A stretch of 56,944 nucleotides of DNA from contig CAJPON010000006.1 of NCBI GenBank assembly GCA_905372275.1, forward strand, positions 1-56,944. The letters are read 5' to 3'. This stretch comes from Candidatus Saccharimonadota bacterium. GTDB lineage: Bacteria; Patescibacteriota; Saccharimonadia; Saccharimonadales; Saccharimonadaceae. Below the pieces are notes generated by a model. The model was not told the DNA's origin. It saw nothing but the letters and a program-made list of their open reading frames with translations, and ran no database searches. How positions within the stretch are numbered: position 1 is the stretch's first letter; each line of letters begins with the position of its first letter. Of this stretch, positions 15,525-24,231 are shown in pieces. Position numbers and translations under genes: made by a program.

Positions 15525-17348
15525 ATGAAGGACGCTAGCAAGATTCGAAATATTGCCATTATTGCCCACGTCGATCACGGCAAGACGACCATGGTTGATG
15601 GGCTGCTCAAACAGTCGCGCACATTTCGCGACAACCAGGCCGAAATGAGCCAAGAACTGATCATGGATTCGAGCGATCAGGAGCACGAACGCGGTATCAC
15701 CATCACCGCTAAACAGACCTCGATTTTTTACGGTGATTATAAAATCAACATCATCGACACGCCAGGGCACGCCGATTTCTCGGGCGAAGTCGAGCGAACG
15801 CTGCAGATGGCGGACGGCGTGCTATTGATCGTCGACGCTCAGGAAGGGCCGATGCCGCAAACGAAGTTCGTGCTGAGCAAGGCGCTAGAACTGGGCTTGA
15901 AGCCGGTGGTGGTGATTAATAAAATCGATAAACCAGCCAGGCGAATTGCCGAGGTTGAAGATGAACTGAGTGATCTATTTTTGGAGTTAGCGACCGATGA
16001 TAGTCAGCTGCAATATCCGATTTATTATGCCGTTGGGCGCGATGGTAAGGCTTGGCGAGAGATCCCTGATGACCCAAGCGAAGACGCCGATCTCACACCG
16101 ATTTTTGAAGCGATTATCAACGATATCCCGGCACCGAGCGTCACGGCTGATGGCGGTTTTCAGATGCTGGTGACCAGTCTGCAGTATGACACCTTCCAGG
16201 GCAAATACGCCATCGGGCGGATCGCTCGCGGGTCGGTTAAGCGCGGACTGGCGGTTAGCTTACTGAAGCACGGCGAAGTGTCAGGTTCAGCGCGAATTGA
16301 GAAAGTTTTTGGCTACCGCGGGCTGAACCGTGAAGAGCTTGACGAGGCGTTTGCTGGCGACATCGTGGCGCTAGTTGGCGTGAGTGAAGCTCACATTGGC
16401 GATACGATTGCTGACAAAGAGCAACCAGAAGCTCTGCCAGCGATTGCCATTGAAGCACCGACATTGAGCATGTATCTTGGCCCAAATACCAGCCCAATGA
16501 AAGGACGCGAGGGTGAATTTACCACCTCGCGGCAAATTGGCGACCGATTGCGGCGAGAATTGGAAACCAACGTGGCGCTGCGCGTCGAAGAAAACGGCAT
16601 CGGCTTTACGGTGTCTGGCCGCGGCGAGCTGCACCTGAGTGTCTTGATCGAGACGATGCGGCGCGAGGGCTTTGAGTTCGAAGTCGGCCGGCCGCAAGTG
16701 GTGACCATCACCGAGGATGGCGTCGAAAAAGAGCCAATCGAAGAGCTACAAATCGAAATTAGCAGCGAATTCATCGGCGCGATCAGCCAAGAACTCGGTG
16801 CCCGCCACGCTGAAATGAAATCACAAGAAACCACCGCTAGCGGCGCTACCCGCATCACCTATGTGCTGCCGACGAGAGCGTTGATTGGCCTGCGAAACGT
16901 ACTCTTGACCGCCACCAAAGGCACGGTGATTATGAATTCCCTGCCGCATGGCTATCAACCACTGGGCGGCAAATTGCCAAAAACCCGCGGCGGCGTACTC
17001 ATCGCCTTTGAAGCTGGCACGACAACACCGTATGCGCTGCAGGCGGCTGAGGCGCGCGGCGAACTCTTGGTCGGACCTGGCACGGAAGTGTACGCTGGGA
17101 TGATCGTCGGTATTTACAACCGCCAAGAAGACATTGAAATCAACGTCTGTAAAGCTAAGCACCTGACCAACATGCGTTCCAAATCATCCGACGGCACGGT
17201 ACAATTGACGCCATTTACGCAGTTTAGCCTGGAGCAATGCATCGATTTCATCGAGGACGACGAGCTGTTGGAGGTGACGCCAAAGTCCTTGCGCCTGCGC
17301 AAACGTTACCTTGATGCTAATGAGCGAAAGCGTGCTAATAAAAAGTAG
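15525..17348 (+). CDS. typA: ribosome-associated translational GTPase TypA/BipA
   Basis: A 607-residue GTPase of full family length. The G1 motif AHVDHGKT is at 14-21, G2 lies in ERGITITAKQ, G3 is DTPGHADF and G4 is NKID. The EF-G-like domains and the TypA C-terminal domain (RGVLIAFEAGTTTPYAL, then VYAGMIVG) follow. It binds the ribosome and aids assembly and stress responses. A leader of about 45 bases runs from a TACAAT box near 15474. The amylase gene follows 36 bases after its stop. Confidence 0.97.
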   Translation: MKDASKIRNIAIIAHVDHGKTTMVDGLLKQSRTFRDNQAEMSQELIMDSSDQEHERGITITAKQTSIFYGDYKINIIDTPGHADFSGEVERTLQMADGVLLIVDAQEGPMPQTKFVLSKALELGLKPVVVINKIDKPARRIAEVEDELSDLFLELATDDSQLQYPIYYAVGRDGKAWREIPDDPSEDADLTPIFEAIINDIPAPSVTADGGFQMLVTSLQYDTFQGKYAIGRIARGSVKRGLAVSLLKHGEVSGSARIEKVFGYRGLNREELDEAFAGDIVALVGVSEAHIGDTIADKEQPEALPAIAIEAPTLSMYLGPNTSPMKGREGEFTTSRQIGDRLRRELETNVALRVEENGIGFTVSGRGELHLSVLIETMRREGFEFEVGRPQVVTITEDGVEKEPIEELQIEISSEFIGAISQELGARHAEMKSQETTASGATRITYVLPTRALIGLRNVLLTATKGTVIMNSLPHGYQPLGGKLPKTRGGVLIAFEAGTTTPYALQAAEARGELLVGPGTEVYAGMIVGIYNRQEDIEINVCKAKHLTNMRSKSSDGTVQLTPFTQFSLEQCIDFIEDDELLEVTPKSLRLRKRYLDANERKRANKK

Positions 17349-17384
17349 AATTTTAGTTTAATATATGATTAAGAGGGGGTGATT

Positions 17385-19034
17385 ATGACAAAAAAATGGC
17401 GCGACGTTAACGGATTTTATCAAATCTATCCGCGGTCGTTCATGGATTCCAACGGCGATGGCGTCGGCGATTTGCGCGGCGTGATTGCTAAACTTGATTA
17501 TATTAAGGGCGGCGACAATTCGCTTGGCATCGATGCGATTTGGTTTTCGCCGTTTTATCCGTCGCCGCAAGCCGACATGGGCTACGACGTGGCGGACTAT
17601 TGTGATATTGATCCGATTTTCGGCTCGCTTGATGATTTCAAAGAGTTGGTCGAGAAAGCGCACGCTCGCGATATTAAAGTAATGGTCGATTTCGTGCCCA
17701 ACCATACCAGTAATCAGCATCCGTGGTTTTTAGAATCGCAAAGCTCCAAGGACAATGATAAGAATGATTTTTATGTTTGGCGCAACGCTAAACCTGACGG
17801 CTCAGAACCGAACAACTGGCTAAGCATTTTTGGCGGCAGCGCTTGGCAATGGCACGAGGGGCGCCAGCAGTATTACTTGCACACATTCTTGAAAGAACAG
17901 CCAGACCTCAACTGGGATAATCCTGAGGTGCGCCGCGAAATGCACGACGTACTACGTTTTTGGCTAGACCTGGGCGTCGATGGTTTTCGAGCGGACGCGG
18001 TACGCTGGATCAGCAAAGATCCGGAACTGCGCGACGACCCAGTTGCCGAGCGTTATAAAGGTAAAAAACCGCCCACGAAATTCGACGATTTGCAGCACAA
18101 ATATAGCCGCTTCTGGGATAATCTTTTCCCATATTTACGGGAACTAACAGATATAGTCGCCTCATATCCGAATCGAATCATGGTTTTTGAAGATTATCCG
18201 GATGGTAATTATAGCACTAGCGAACAATATTTGGGTTTTTACGGTGTCAATCCAAAAGTATCAATGCCTTTCAATTTTGAAGGATTACACGCCAAATTTA
18301 ATGCCGAATCGATGAGTACAATAGTCAATGAATTCCAAGGTATGATCAACCCCGACGTGCATACGCCAGTCTACTGCTTTAGTAATCACGACCAATCACG
18401 CATCGTTACGCGCTTCGGCGGAGAGAAACAAGCTCGCTTAATTGCGTTGATGCAACTGACGCTGCCAGGGCTGCCAGTAATATATTACGGCGACGAGATT
18501 GGCATGAGCAATGGACCAGTTCGCTTTGAAGAGATTCAAGATAAGTCGGTTTTCAGCCACGGCAATGACGAATCTGTCGGGCGCGACCCAGAACGCACGC
18601 CGATGCAATGGACGGCTGGCCAAAATGCTGGATTCAGTACCGCTAAACCATGGCTGCCAGTAAATCCTGCTTGCCAGAACGTCAATGTAGAGTCAGAACA
18701 GAACGAGCCAGACTCATTTCTGGCGCTATACCGCCGCTTATTAACCTTGCGCAGCCGCTACGAAATCTTGCGCACTGGCGAATACGAACCGCTCAGCGAT
18801 ACAGATAATGACATATTTGCTTACGCGCGATGGATTGGCCGAGAGCAGCATGTCTTTGTCGCATTAAATTTCGGCAACACCAAACACCGTGTTACGCTAC
18901 CACATACCGGCAGTATCTTATGCGCCACAAACCCAACCGACTACCCCGAGGTTGCCGATGACGGCTCGGTAGAACTACGTCCGTACGAAGGCGTATTAAT
19001 CGGATGCAGCGAACACCGGCTATCAATTGAATAA
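17385..19034 (+). CDS. GH13 alpha-glucosidase / alpha-amylase family enzyme
   Basis: A 549-residue cytoplasmic GH13 enzyme similar to oligo-1,6-glucosidases and alpha-glucosidases. The N-terminus has FYQIYPRSFMDSNGDGVGDL. The nucleophile Asp is in GFRADAV (Asp 204), the acid/base is Glu 269 in VFEDYP, and the third acid is Asp 336 in SNHDQS. It would hydrolyse alpha-glucosides for sugar supply. The ATG at 17385 follows AGAGGGGG at good spacing; an in-frame GTG two codons upstream overlaps that ribosome binding site and is less likely. Confidence 0.92.
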   Translation: MTKKWRDVNGFYQIYPRSFMDSNGDGVGDLRGVIAKLDYIKGGDNSLGIDAIWFSPFYPSPQADMGYDVADYCDIDPIFGSLDDFKELVEKAHARDIKVMVDFVPNHTSNQHPWFLESQSSKDNDKNDFYVWRNAKPDGSEPNNWLSIFGGSAWQWHEGRQQYYLHTFLKEQPDLNWDNPEVRREMHDVLRFWLDLGVDGFRADAVRWISKDPELRDDPVAERYKGKKPPTKFDDLQHKYSRFWDNLFPYLRELTDIVASYPNRIMVFEDYPDGNYSTSEQYLGFYGVNPKVSMPFNFEGLHAKFNAESMSTIVNEFQGMINPDVHTPVYCFSNHDQSRIVTRFGGEKQARLIALMQLTLPGLPVIYYGDEIGMSNGPVRFEEIQDKSVFSHGNDESVGRDPERTPMQWTAGQNAGFSTAKPWLPVNPACQNVNVESEQNEPDSFLALYRRLLTLRSRYEILRTGEYEPLSDTDNDIFAYARWIGREQHVFVALNFGNTKHRVTLPHTGSILCATNPTDYPEVADDGSVELRPYEGVLIGCSEHRLSIE

Positions 19035-19064
19035 AAAACTGGCCGCCCTAGAAAAGGAGCGGCC
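19033..19064 (-). terminator. terminator of the 19.1-20.6 kb membrane-protein genes
   Basis: Minus strand: GGCCGC (19064-19059), pairing with GCGGCC (19046-19041), then A, G and a run of six T. It overlaps the amylase stop, so it may also slow transcription from the plus strand. Confidence 0.7.
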
Positions 19065-19091
19065 TATTCGTATAGAGAAACTTTTGGTATT

Positions 19092-19673
19092 TTAATTAAC
19101 CAGAGTCTCTTTCACGCGCCTAGAAACAAAGAAGTATAAACAAAGCAATCCCATAGAAATCCCGCTAGCAATGATAGTGCTAACCATACTAATAATTGAG
19201 TCAGTGTTCGGAGGTCTTTTGACCACGCTATCAACTACCGCAGAACTTGTTGAATAGAAGAACGAGGCTACCAGCGCCGCAACCGCCAGCCACTTGCCAA
19301 GCTTCTTTTGCAGATTAATGAGCACCACCGCGACAGTAGTCAGTACAGCAATGATCGGCATGAATATTACCGAAACGACAGCCGATGGATCGCTTAGGTT
19401 TAACAACGAGGTAAAAAACAAACCAACCGAACAAACGCCATCAATCGCTAGACACACCATGAAAAATGCGAGCCAGCCCTTGACGCCTTTGAGCGACTGC
19501 GCCATAACAACATACTGAACTGGCGCAGCTTGCGGCTGCGCGAAATATTGCTGGTTGACCGGCTGCTGTTCATAAGGAACATTCTGCTCAGCTGGCGCTG
19601 GCCCGTACTGCGGATCGGCAGCACCTGGCTGCTGAATACTCGGTTGCGGCTGTTGTGATGATTGTCGTGCCAT
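19092..19673 (-). CDS. DUF2569-like membrane protein with Gln/Pro-rich tail
   Basis: A 193-residue protein. Residues 1-55 are Gln/Pro/Ala-rich and probably disordered; about four membrane segments follow. The VKGWLAFFMV start of the membrane part and the end FVSRRVKETLVN fit the DUF2569 pattern. Function unknown. The gene begins 5 bases after the stop of a similar Gln-rich membrane protein, so the two form an operon. Confidence 0.7.
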   Translation of the reverse strand: MARQSSQQPQPSIQQPGAADPQYGPAPAEQNVPYEQQPVNQQYFAQPQAAPVQYVVMAQSLKGVKGWLAFFMVCLAIDGVCSVGLFFTSLLNLSDPSAVVSVIFMPIIAVLTTVAVVLINLQKKLGKWLAVAALVASFFYSTSSAVVDSVVKRPPNTDSIISMVSTIIASGISMGLLCLYFFVSRRVKETLVN

Positions 19674-19678
19674 TTGTA

Positions 19679-20638
19679 TTATTCTCCTTTACTTTTATTA
19701 TAATCGTATGGATACTGGACATTATTTTGCGGATATTGCTGCGATACAGGCGGATAAGGCGTTTGGCCTTGCTGCTGGGGATACTGCTCTGGCTGCTGCG
19801 ACGGATATTGAGCTGGTTGCTGTGAGTGTTGAGCTGGTTGTTGCTGCAGCGAATACTGACACTGCAGTGGTTGATTAGGATATTGCGGTGAAACTACATA
19901 TTGGCCGTTTAGAGGAGCATTCGCATAATATGCTGGCTTTTCATTCTGGTATTTGAAAACATTTACACACCAAGCAATTCCTAATATCATCACGCCGAAA
20001 GGTATAGGCAAAAAGAACACCGCATCACCAAAGCCTACCACAGAATAGAAGTTTAAATAAATCCAAAAAACAACAAAAGATATGACCGATATAGAAAGCG
20101 TACAGGCAGCTGCAATTTTGGCTACTAGTTTGTTTTTACTCGCCAAGTAAGCTATCCACAAAATTATAGACGATATCACCGACAGTGCCAGAACAATCGG
20201 CATGACTATTTTCACTACTTGAATCAAATAATAGTTTGCTTCGCTCGAAAAGTCTTTCATCGAACCATTCATGCTGAATAAACCAATCGGAAGGCCTATC
20301 GTCAAGAATAAACTGATCGCGTAAACAATCGACAATCCGATGACGTTGCTTTTTCTTGAATAGTTGACATAAACGTATTGATATTGAGTCTGATTCTGAT
20401 AAGCTTGTGGCGAAGTGGCTGCCGTCGGTTGATTCTGCTGTTCGGGTTGCGCTTGCGCCTGTTCAATTTGCGGCATTGGCTGCTGGACTTGCTCTACCTG
20501 CAACGGTTGAATTTGTTCGCCTGGGACTGGTTGAGTACTTTGCTGCGGCTGGATTTGCTCGTGTTGGCTTGCCTGAGCGCCATTTTGCTGCTGATTAGAT
20601 CTGCGCTGCTCGGATTTCTTTGCATTCTTGCTACTCAT
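19679..20638 (-). CDS. membrane protein with Gln/Pro-rich ends
   Basis: A 319-residue protein. A Gln-rich N-terminal tail (about 1-90) and a Gln/Pro/Tyr-rich C-terminal tail (about 240-319) flank four membrane segments. I do not recognise the membrane domain. The QYP and QQP repeats in the tail resemble those of CPR surface or membrane proteins. A TATGAT box lies 11 bases before the ATG. It is co-transcribed with the DUF2569-like gene. Confidence 0.7.
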   Translation of the reverse strand: MSSKNAKKSEQRRSNQQQNGAQASQHEQIQPQQSTQPVPGEQIQPLQVEQVQQPMPQIEQAQAQPEQQNQPTAATSPQAYQNQTQYQYVYVNYSRKSNVIGLSIVYAISLFLTIGLPIGLFSMNGSMKDFSSEANYYLIQVVKIVMPIVLALSVISSIILWIAYLASKNKLVAKIAAACTLSISVISFVVFWIYLNFYSVVGFGDAVFFLPIPFGVMILGIAWCVNVFKYQNEKPAYYANAPLNGQYVVSPQYPNQPLQCQYSLQQQPAQHSQQPAQYPSQQPEQYPQQQGQTPYPPVSQQYPQNNVQYPYDYNKSKGE

Positions 20639-20726
20639 ACATTTAATGTATCATACTATTTATGTTTATGACGCATGTTAGCGATATTTGCATAGATTGT
20701 ACAGCAAAAAATTCAGTAAAAACCCG

Positions 20727-21902
20727 TTAGCGGTTTGAGGCCTCTTTCCTAACCTCTTCCGGCAAAAATCCCTTTTCATGCTGGAAGCCAGCTTGCCATT
20801 TGTAATCTTTAGCGTAGCCCAAATCTTTCATTAACTTAGTGGCAGCATTGCGAAGATGCAGCGGCACTGGCGAGTTCGGGTACTTGTGCGCCAGAGAAAA
20901 AGCCTCATTCATCAAATCAGTAATCTCGCGCGACTTCTGACTGCGAGCCAGAGCGATGGCGCAGTGAAATAGATTGTACTTGGCTTCAGGCAAGCCAACG
21001 CGCTCCACCGCCTCAAAAGTAGCAACTGCCAAGCTCAGCGCACCATTGCCAGCTAGACCAATGTCTTCTGACGCAAAGACCACCATCCGCCGAGCGATAA
21101 ACTTCGGGTCTTCGCCAGCGTCAATCATGCGCGCTAAATAATACGCCGCAGCTGTCGCATCGCTACCACGCAGCGACTTGATGAACGCTGAGATGACGTC
21201 ATAATGCGCATCGCCTTTTTTATCATAGCCCGGCAGTCGCCGCTGGGCTGCTGCCTTGACTACCTCCGGCGTGACTTTCTCACCAAAGCTCAACGCCAAT
21301 TCCAAATTACCCAGTGCCACCCGCGCGTCGCCGTCCGCCAATTCCGCCAGATAGTCCAAAGCTTTGGGCGACACCCGCTTGGTTTGTTTCAAAGTCTTCA
21401 GCGCTCGCTTCAGCACCAATATAATTTCATCTTTGGTCAGCTGTTTGAGCACCAACACCCGCATCCGGCTGAGCAGCGGCGTGATCACCTCAAAGCTCGG
21501 GTTCTCGGTGGTCGCGCCAATCAAGGTGATCAGCCCGCTCTCGACGTGCGGCAAAAACGCATCTTGCTGCGCCTTGTTAAAGCGATGGATTTCATCGACA
21601 AACAAGATTGTCCTCAATCCTAAATTCCAGTTTTGCCTGGCGTGTTCAATTACCCGCTCGACATCTTTTTTGCCGCTAGTCACCGCTGACAGCTCAACAA
21701 ATTCGGCATTGACTTCGCGGGCAATGATCCGCGCCAAGGTGGTCTTACCTGTCCCTGACGGTCCCCACAAAATCAAACTGACTGGCTCGCCGCGCCTAGC
21801 AATCTGTCGCAGCAACTCGCCCTCGCCCAGCAAGTGACTCTGCCCGATCACCTCATCCAAAGTTTGCGGCCGCATCTGCTCCGCTAGTGGTACTCGTCCC
21901 AT
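20727..21902 (-). CDS. rarA: replication-associated recombination protein A (RarA/MgsA)
   Basis: A 391-residue AAA+ ATPase. LAEQMRPQTLDEVIGQSHLL opens the protein, Walker A is GPSGTGKT (47-54), Walker B is LFVDEIHRFN, and the sensor region contains IGATTENPSFEV. The C-terminal MgsA/RarA domain (YLARMIDAGEDPKFIARR) is present. RarA acts at stalled replication forks. The frame is open 16 codons further upstream, but a TATAAT box placed 6 bases before the ATG at 21902 makes this start, on a leaderless message, the best choice. Confidence 0.93.
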   Translation of the reverse strand: MGRVPLAEQMRPQTLDEVIGQSHLLGEGELLRQIARRGEPVSLILWGPSGTGKTTLARIIAREVNAEFVELSAVTSGKKDVERVIEHARQNWNLGLRTILFVDEIHRFNKAQQDAFLPHVESGLITLIGATTENPSFEVITPLLSRMRVLVLKQLTKDEIILVLKRALKTLKQTKRVSPKALDYLAELADGDARVALGNLELALSFGEKVTPEVVKAAAQRRLPGYDKKGDAHYDVISAFIKSLRGSDATAAAYYLARMIDAGEDPKFIARRMVVFASEDIGLAGNGALSLAVATFEAVERVGLPEAKYNLFHCAIALARSQKSREITDLMNEAFSLAHKYPNSPVPLHLRNAATKLMKDLGYAKDYKWQAGFQHEKGFLPEEVRKEASNR

Positions 21903-21908
21903 ATCTCT

Positions 21909-21914
21909 ATTATA
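21909..21914 (-). promoter_or_regulatory. -10 box of rarA (leaderless arrangement)
   Basis: TATAAT on the minus strand ends 6 bases before the ATG at 21902, so transcription should start at or next to the start codon. The -35 is not clear. Confidence 0.5.
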
Positions 21915-21935
21915 CGCGCCAGGCGGGAAAATCTC

Positions 21936-22023
21936 ACACGAAAGATTCAAAAATCATACGTGGAAGATTTGAAAATCATAGGCGTAAGATTTGGAAATGT
22001 TACGCGTAAGAATAACATCACAA
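21936..22023. repeat. degenerate 22-bp tandem repeat between rarA and the DUF2798 gene
   Basis: Three full units and a partial one at 22-bp spacing (21936, 21958, 21980, 22002). The common core is GAAGATT-GAAAATCAT or a close variant, such as TAAGATTTGGAAATGTT. The array fills most of the gap between the rarA promoter and the end of the DUF2798 gene. Confidence 0.6.
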
Positions 22024-22506
22024 CTAATCAATAACCATTGAAGTTTTTTCTGAGCGATACGCCCGCACTGCCTTCAGCGCCCTGCGCGCAATCGGCCCAG
22101 CAGCTAATATTTGCCACCAAAACGCCGCGCAGAAATTCATCGGCCATACTAAGGCAAAGCGTAGCGGCAGCTCAGCCAGCGGTGTACCTGCCAAGACCAA
22201 CCCGATCAAGCTCATCGCCAGCGACATACCTGTCACCATACACACCGTTCGCGCCAGCGTATGAGCCTCCGCGCTGTCCTTCGCCCGAACAAACCGCTTC
22301 ATGGCTTTTTGCGCCAGCTTCGATACAACCAAACTCTCAACAACCATGACGATTGCAAAGATTACTGGCTGCAGCAGTAGTGCTCTGCCCAGCGATTGCA
22401 TCGACACGCCAGCGTGCAAAAACGTATTCAGCAAATTCATAAAAATTGACATCGTAAACGCCATCACGACGCCATAAAATATTCCTTCTCGCTTAGTGCG
22501 GGGCAT
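22024..22506 (-). CDS. DUF2798 family membrane protein
   Basis: A 160-residue protein with four membrane segments in two similar halves; the ending WPMNFCAAFWWQILAAGPIAR is characteristic of DUF2798. Function unknown; some relatives are described as transport-like. The start has a perfect AAAGGAGGA site. It is preceded by a 120-base leader with a terminator-like hairpin, suggesting conditional expression. Confidence 0.8.
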   Translation of the reverse strand: MPRTKREGIFYGVVMAFTMSIFMNLLNTFLHAGVSMQSLGRALLLQPVIFAIVMVVESLVVSKLAQKAMKRFVRAKDSAEAHTLARTVCMVTGMSLAMSLIGLVLAGTPLAELPLRFALVWPMNFCAAFWWQILAAGPIARRALKAVRAYRSEKTSMVID

Positions 22507-22626
22507 ATTCCTCCTTTGATTAATGATTTTTTGGCAACAAAAAAGTTGCGCGTTATCGGTGCAACTAGGGTGTTTTATCTTTACAACATTACGCTCCCGC
22601 TCAGGGCAAAAGCAACGTATTGACCT
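22507..22626 (-). promoter_or_regulatory. attenuator-type leader of the DUF2798 gene
   Basis: Transcript from about 22626. It contains a compact hairpin region (TACG...CGTA enclosing CCC...GGG), then a terminator: GTTGC (22565-22561), 11-base loop, GCAAC (22549-22545) and six T, well before the ATG at 22506. I do not recognise a riboswitch class. Confidence 0.5.
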
Positions 22627-22632
22627 CTGGAG

Positions 22633-22661
22633 AGTATAGCAGAGGGGCTAAGTTATGTCAA
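22633..22661 (-). promoter_or_regulatory. consensus promoter of the DUF2798 leader
   Basis: Minus strand TTGACA (22661-22656), 17-base spacer, TATACT (22638-22633). The -35 overlaps the last codons of the broken metallopeptidase gene. Confidence 0.8.
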
Positions 22662-23617
22662 GATTTGTGCATTTCGTCAACTACTTTAATCGCTGACTCG
22701 AATATAGCAGCATCAATCAATTTTCCCTCTTCAATATAATCGGTCAGTTTTGGTAACATATGCAAACTTGCCCAATTGATAATCTGATTTGACGTTGGTT
22801 TTCGCTCGGCAAGCAATCTCTCAAACGATGGGCGCACCTCATCGACAGCCGGATAAGGCCTTCCAGTAAGTTGAGGACTTAAATACCCACCGATTGTGCG
22901 GCTAGCGATACAATAAGCTAAAAGCTCGTTATACACCGAGCGCCACGTATAGCCAGACGGAGACACAAGTTTTTTCGGAAGGATAAGCGTCTCATATGAT
23001 AATCTACCCGCTTCTTGAAATAATTTTGATTGCTGAATTAGTCCATGCGCATACTCGTGAAGTATGACGATTCTGACAGCCTCTTTTTTCTGGTCATTAA
23101 ATTAATAAGGTGGTCGCAGGAGTATAAAGTTGCTACTACTAATTTTATGTCCAGCAGGACTGCTTGCTTTTAAGCGCGGCGGCAATAAAAATATGACGTT
23201 GTCTTTTATAGCTTGCTTTTCCAACCCTAGAAAAACAGCTATTTTCTGCAATTGCATATACAAATCATTATATGAAAAATCATTTATAACATCACACCAT
23301 ACATCAAGGTTCTCATTACAATCTTGCCAAATACTATCGAACCTATCGATAAGAGGAGTAGAAATATGAGCAATTAAACGAGATTTTTCATCGTCAAATT
23401 CTCCGCCATATAACTTCCGCAAAATATCGTAAGGATTAGGATCTGACTTTATAATAGTGCGTACTTGCGACAAAATAAAATTATCGGTAGGTTGAATAAC
23501 TTGGTAATAATAAGTAAATAGTGGATGCTCAAACGCGTACGATGTATCCCACTTAGAAACTGTTTGCAGCCAGTAAAAGAACGCTGTGTTTTTATTAATC
23601 GTCGCTATGATATTCAT
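22658..23617 (-). pseudogene. putative HExxH metallopeptidase interrupted by an in-frame TAA
   Basis: One reading frame of 319 positions with a single stop TAA at 23104-23102. Before the stop: 171 residues from MNIIATINKN to ILLRPPY. After it, in the same frame and with no start codon nearby: FNDQKKEAVRIVILHEYAHGL, containing the HEYAH zinc-protease motif and continuing to 22658 (end VDEMHKS). The catalytic motif lies only in the second part, so the gene product is inactive unless the stop is read through. A TATAAT box lies 7 bases before the ATG at 23617 (leaderless). Family unknown beyond the zincin motif. Confidence 0.75.
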
Positions 23618-23624
23618 CTGCCTC

Positions 23625-23630
23625 ATTATA
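23625..23630 (-). promoter_or_regulatory. -10 box of the broken metallopeptidase gene
   Basis: TATAAT on the minus strand, 7 bases before the ATG at 23617; leaderless arrangement. Confidence 0.5.
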
Positions 23631-23712
23631 GCAAACATCAGAAGCGCCATAGGATTGAAAAGTCAAAATAACGGCAGCGTCCATGATTACGCTGCCGTTT
23701 TCATACTATTTT

Positions 23713-23788
23713 TGGTGGAGATAGAGGGACTCAAACCCTCGACCTCAGCAATGCGAATGCTGCGCTCTATCAGCTGAGCTATATCCCC
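23713..23788 (-). tRNA. tRNA-Ala(CGC)
   Basis: A 76-base cloverleaf with acceptor GGGGATA/TATCTCC (one G-U), encoded CCA, and loop TTCGCAT with anticodon CGC. Confidence 0.93.
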
Positions 23789-23848
23789 ATGCTTGTGGCT
23801 AAGTTGTTTACAAGGATAACTATTCCCAAAAACCGTTTACGCCTAAAT

Positions 23849-23925
23849 TGGTGGACCTTGCAGGGCTTGAACCTGCGACCTCACGAATGTGAATCGTGCG
23901 CTCTAGCCAACTGAGCTAAAGGTCC
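23849..23925 (-). tRNA. tRNA-Val(CAC)
   Basis: A 77-base cloverleaf with acceptor GGACCTT/AAGGTCC, encoded CCA, and loop TTCACAT with anticodon CAC. Confidence 0.93.
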
Positions 23926-23926
23926 G

Positions 23927-24003
23927 TGGTGGAGCATACCGGATTCGAACCGGTCACCTCTTCGCTGCCAGCGAAGCGCTCTAGCCAAATGAGCTAATGC
24001 CCC
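23927..24003 (-). tRNA. tRNA-Ala(GGC)
   Basis: A 77-base cloverleaf with acceptor GGGGCAT/ATGCTCC, encoded CCA, and loop CTGGCAG with anticodon GGC. It is one base from tRNA-Val. Its 5' end is repeated twice in the sequence immediately upstream. Confidence 0.93.
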
Positions 24004-24174
24004 AAACTACTACAGGACAGTCGCTGATTTGGCTAGAGCGCTTGCGCAATATTTCTGCTGAAGGCTCCCCAAATGAGCTAATGCCCCAGAGCTTACTCTA
24101 CGAGATATTTACAAATTTGGCTAGAGCACTCGCGCAACATACTACTAAAGACTCTCCAAACTAGCTAATGCCCC
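24004..24174 (-). repeat. two tandem tRNA-Ala-derived repeat units
   Basis: Two related units of 84 and 87 bases lie head-to-tail upstream of tRNA-Ala(GGC). Each begins with the tRNA 5' end: 17 bases identical at 24087-24071, and 15 of 17 at 24174-24158. Each also holds an inverted copy of the tRNA D-arm region. In the unit next to the tRNA, 24027-24043 is a perfect 17-bp inverted repeat of tRNA positions 23974-23990; in the other it is 24115-24129 with one change. Neither unit can fold as a tRNA. Confidence 0.7.
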
Positions 24175-24201
24175 AAAAGTTCTCTCCTCATCTACAATAT
24201 C

Positions 24202-24231
24202 AAAAAACCGCTACAATTTCTAGTAGCGGTT
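24202..24231 (-). terminator. terminator upstream of the tRNA cluster
   Basis: Minus strand AACCGCTAC (24231-24223), 8-base loop, GTAGCGGTT (24214-24206), followed by T residues to 24202. It ends the candidate small RNA and any read-through from the ABC exporter gene. Confidence 0.8.

Noticed and set aside
21936..22023. CRISPR array
   Set aside because: Units are only 22 bp, diverged, and have no spacers; no cas genes are present.
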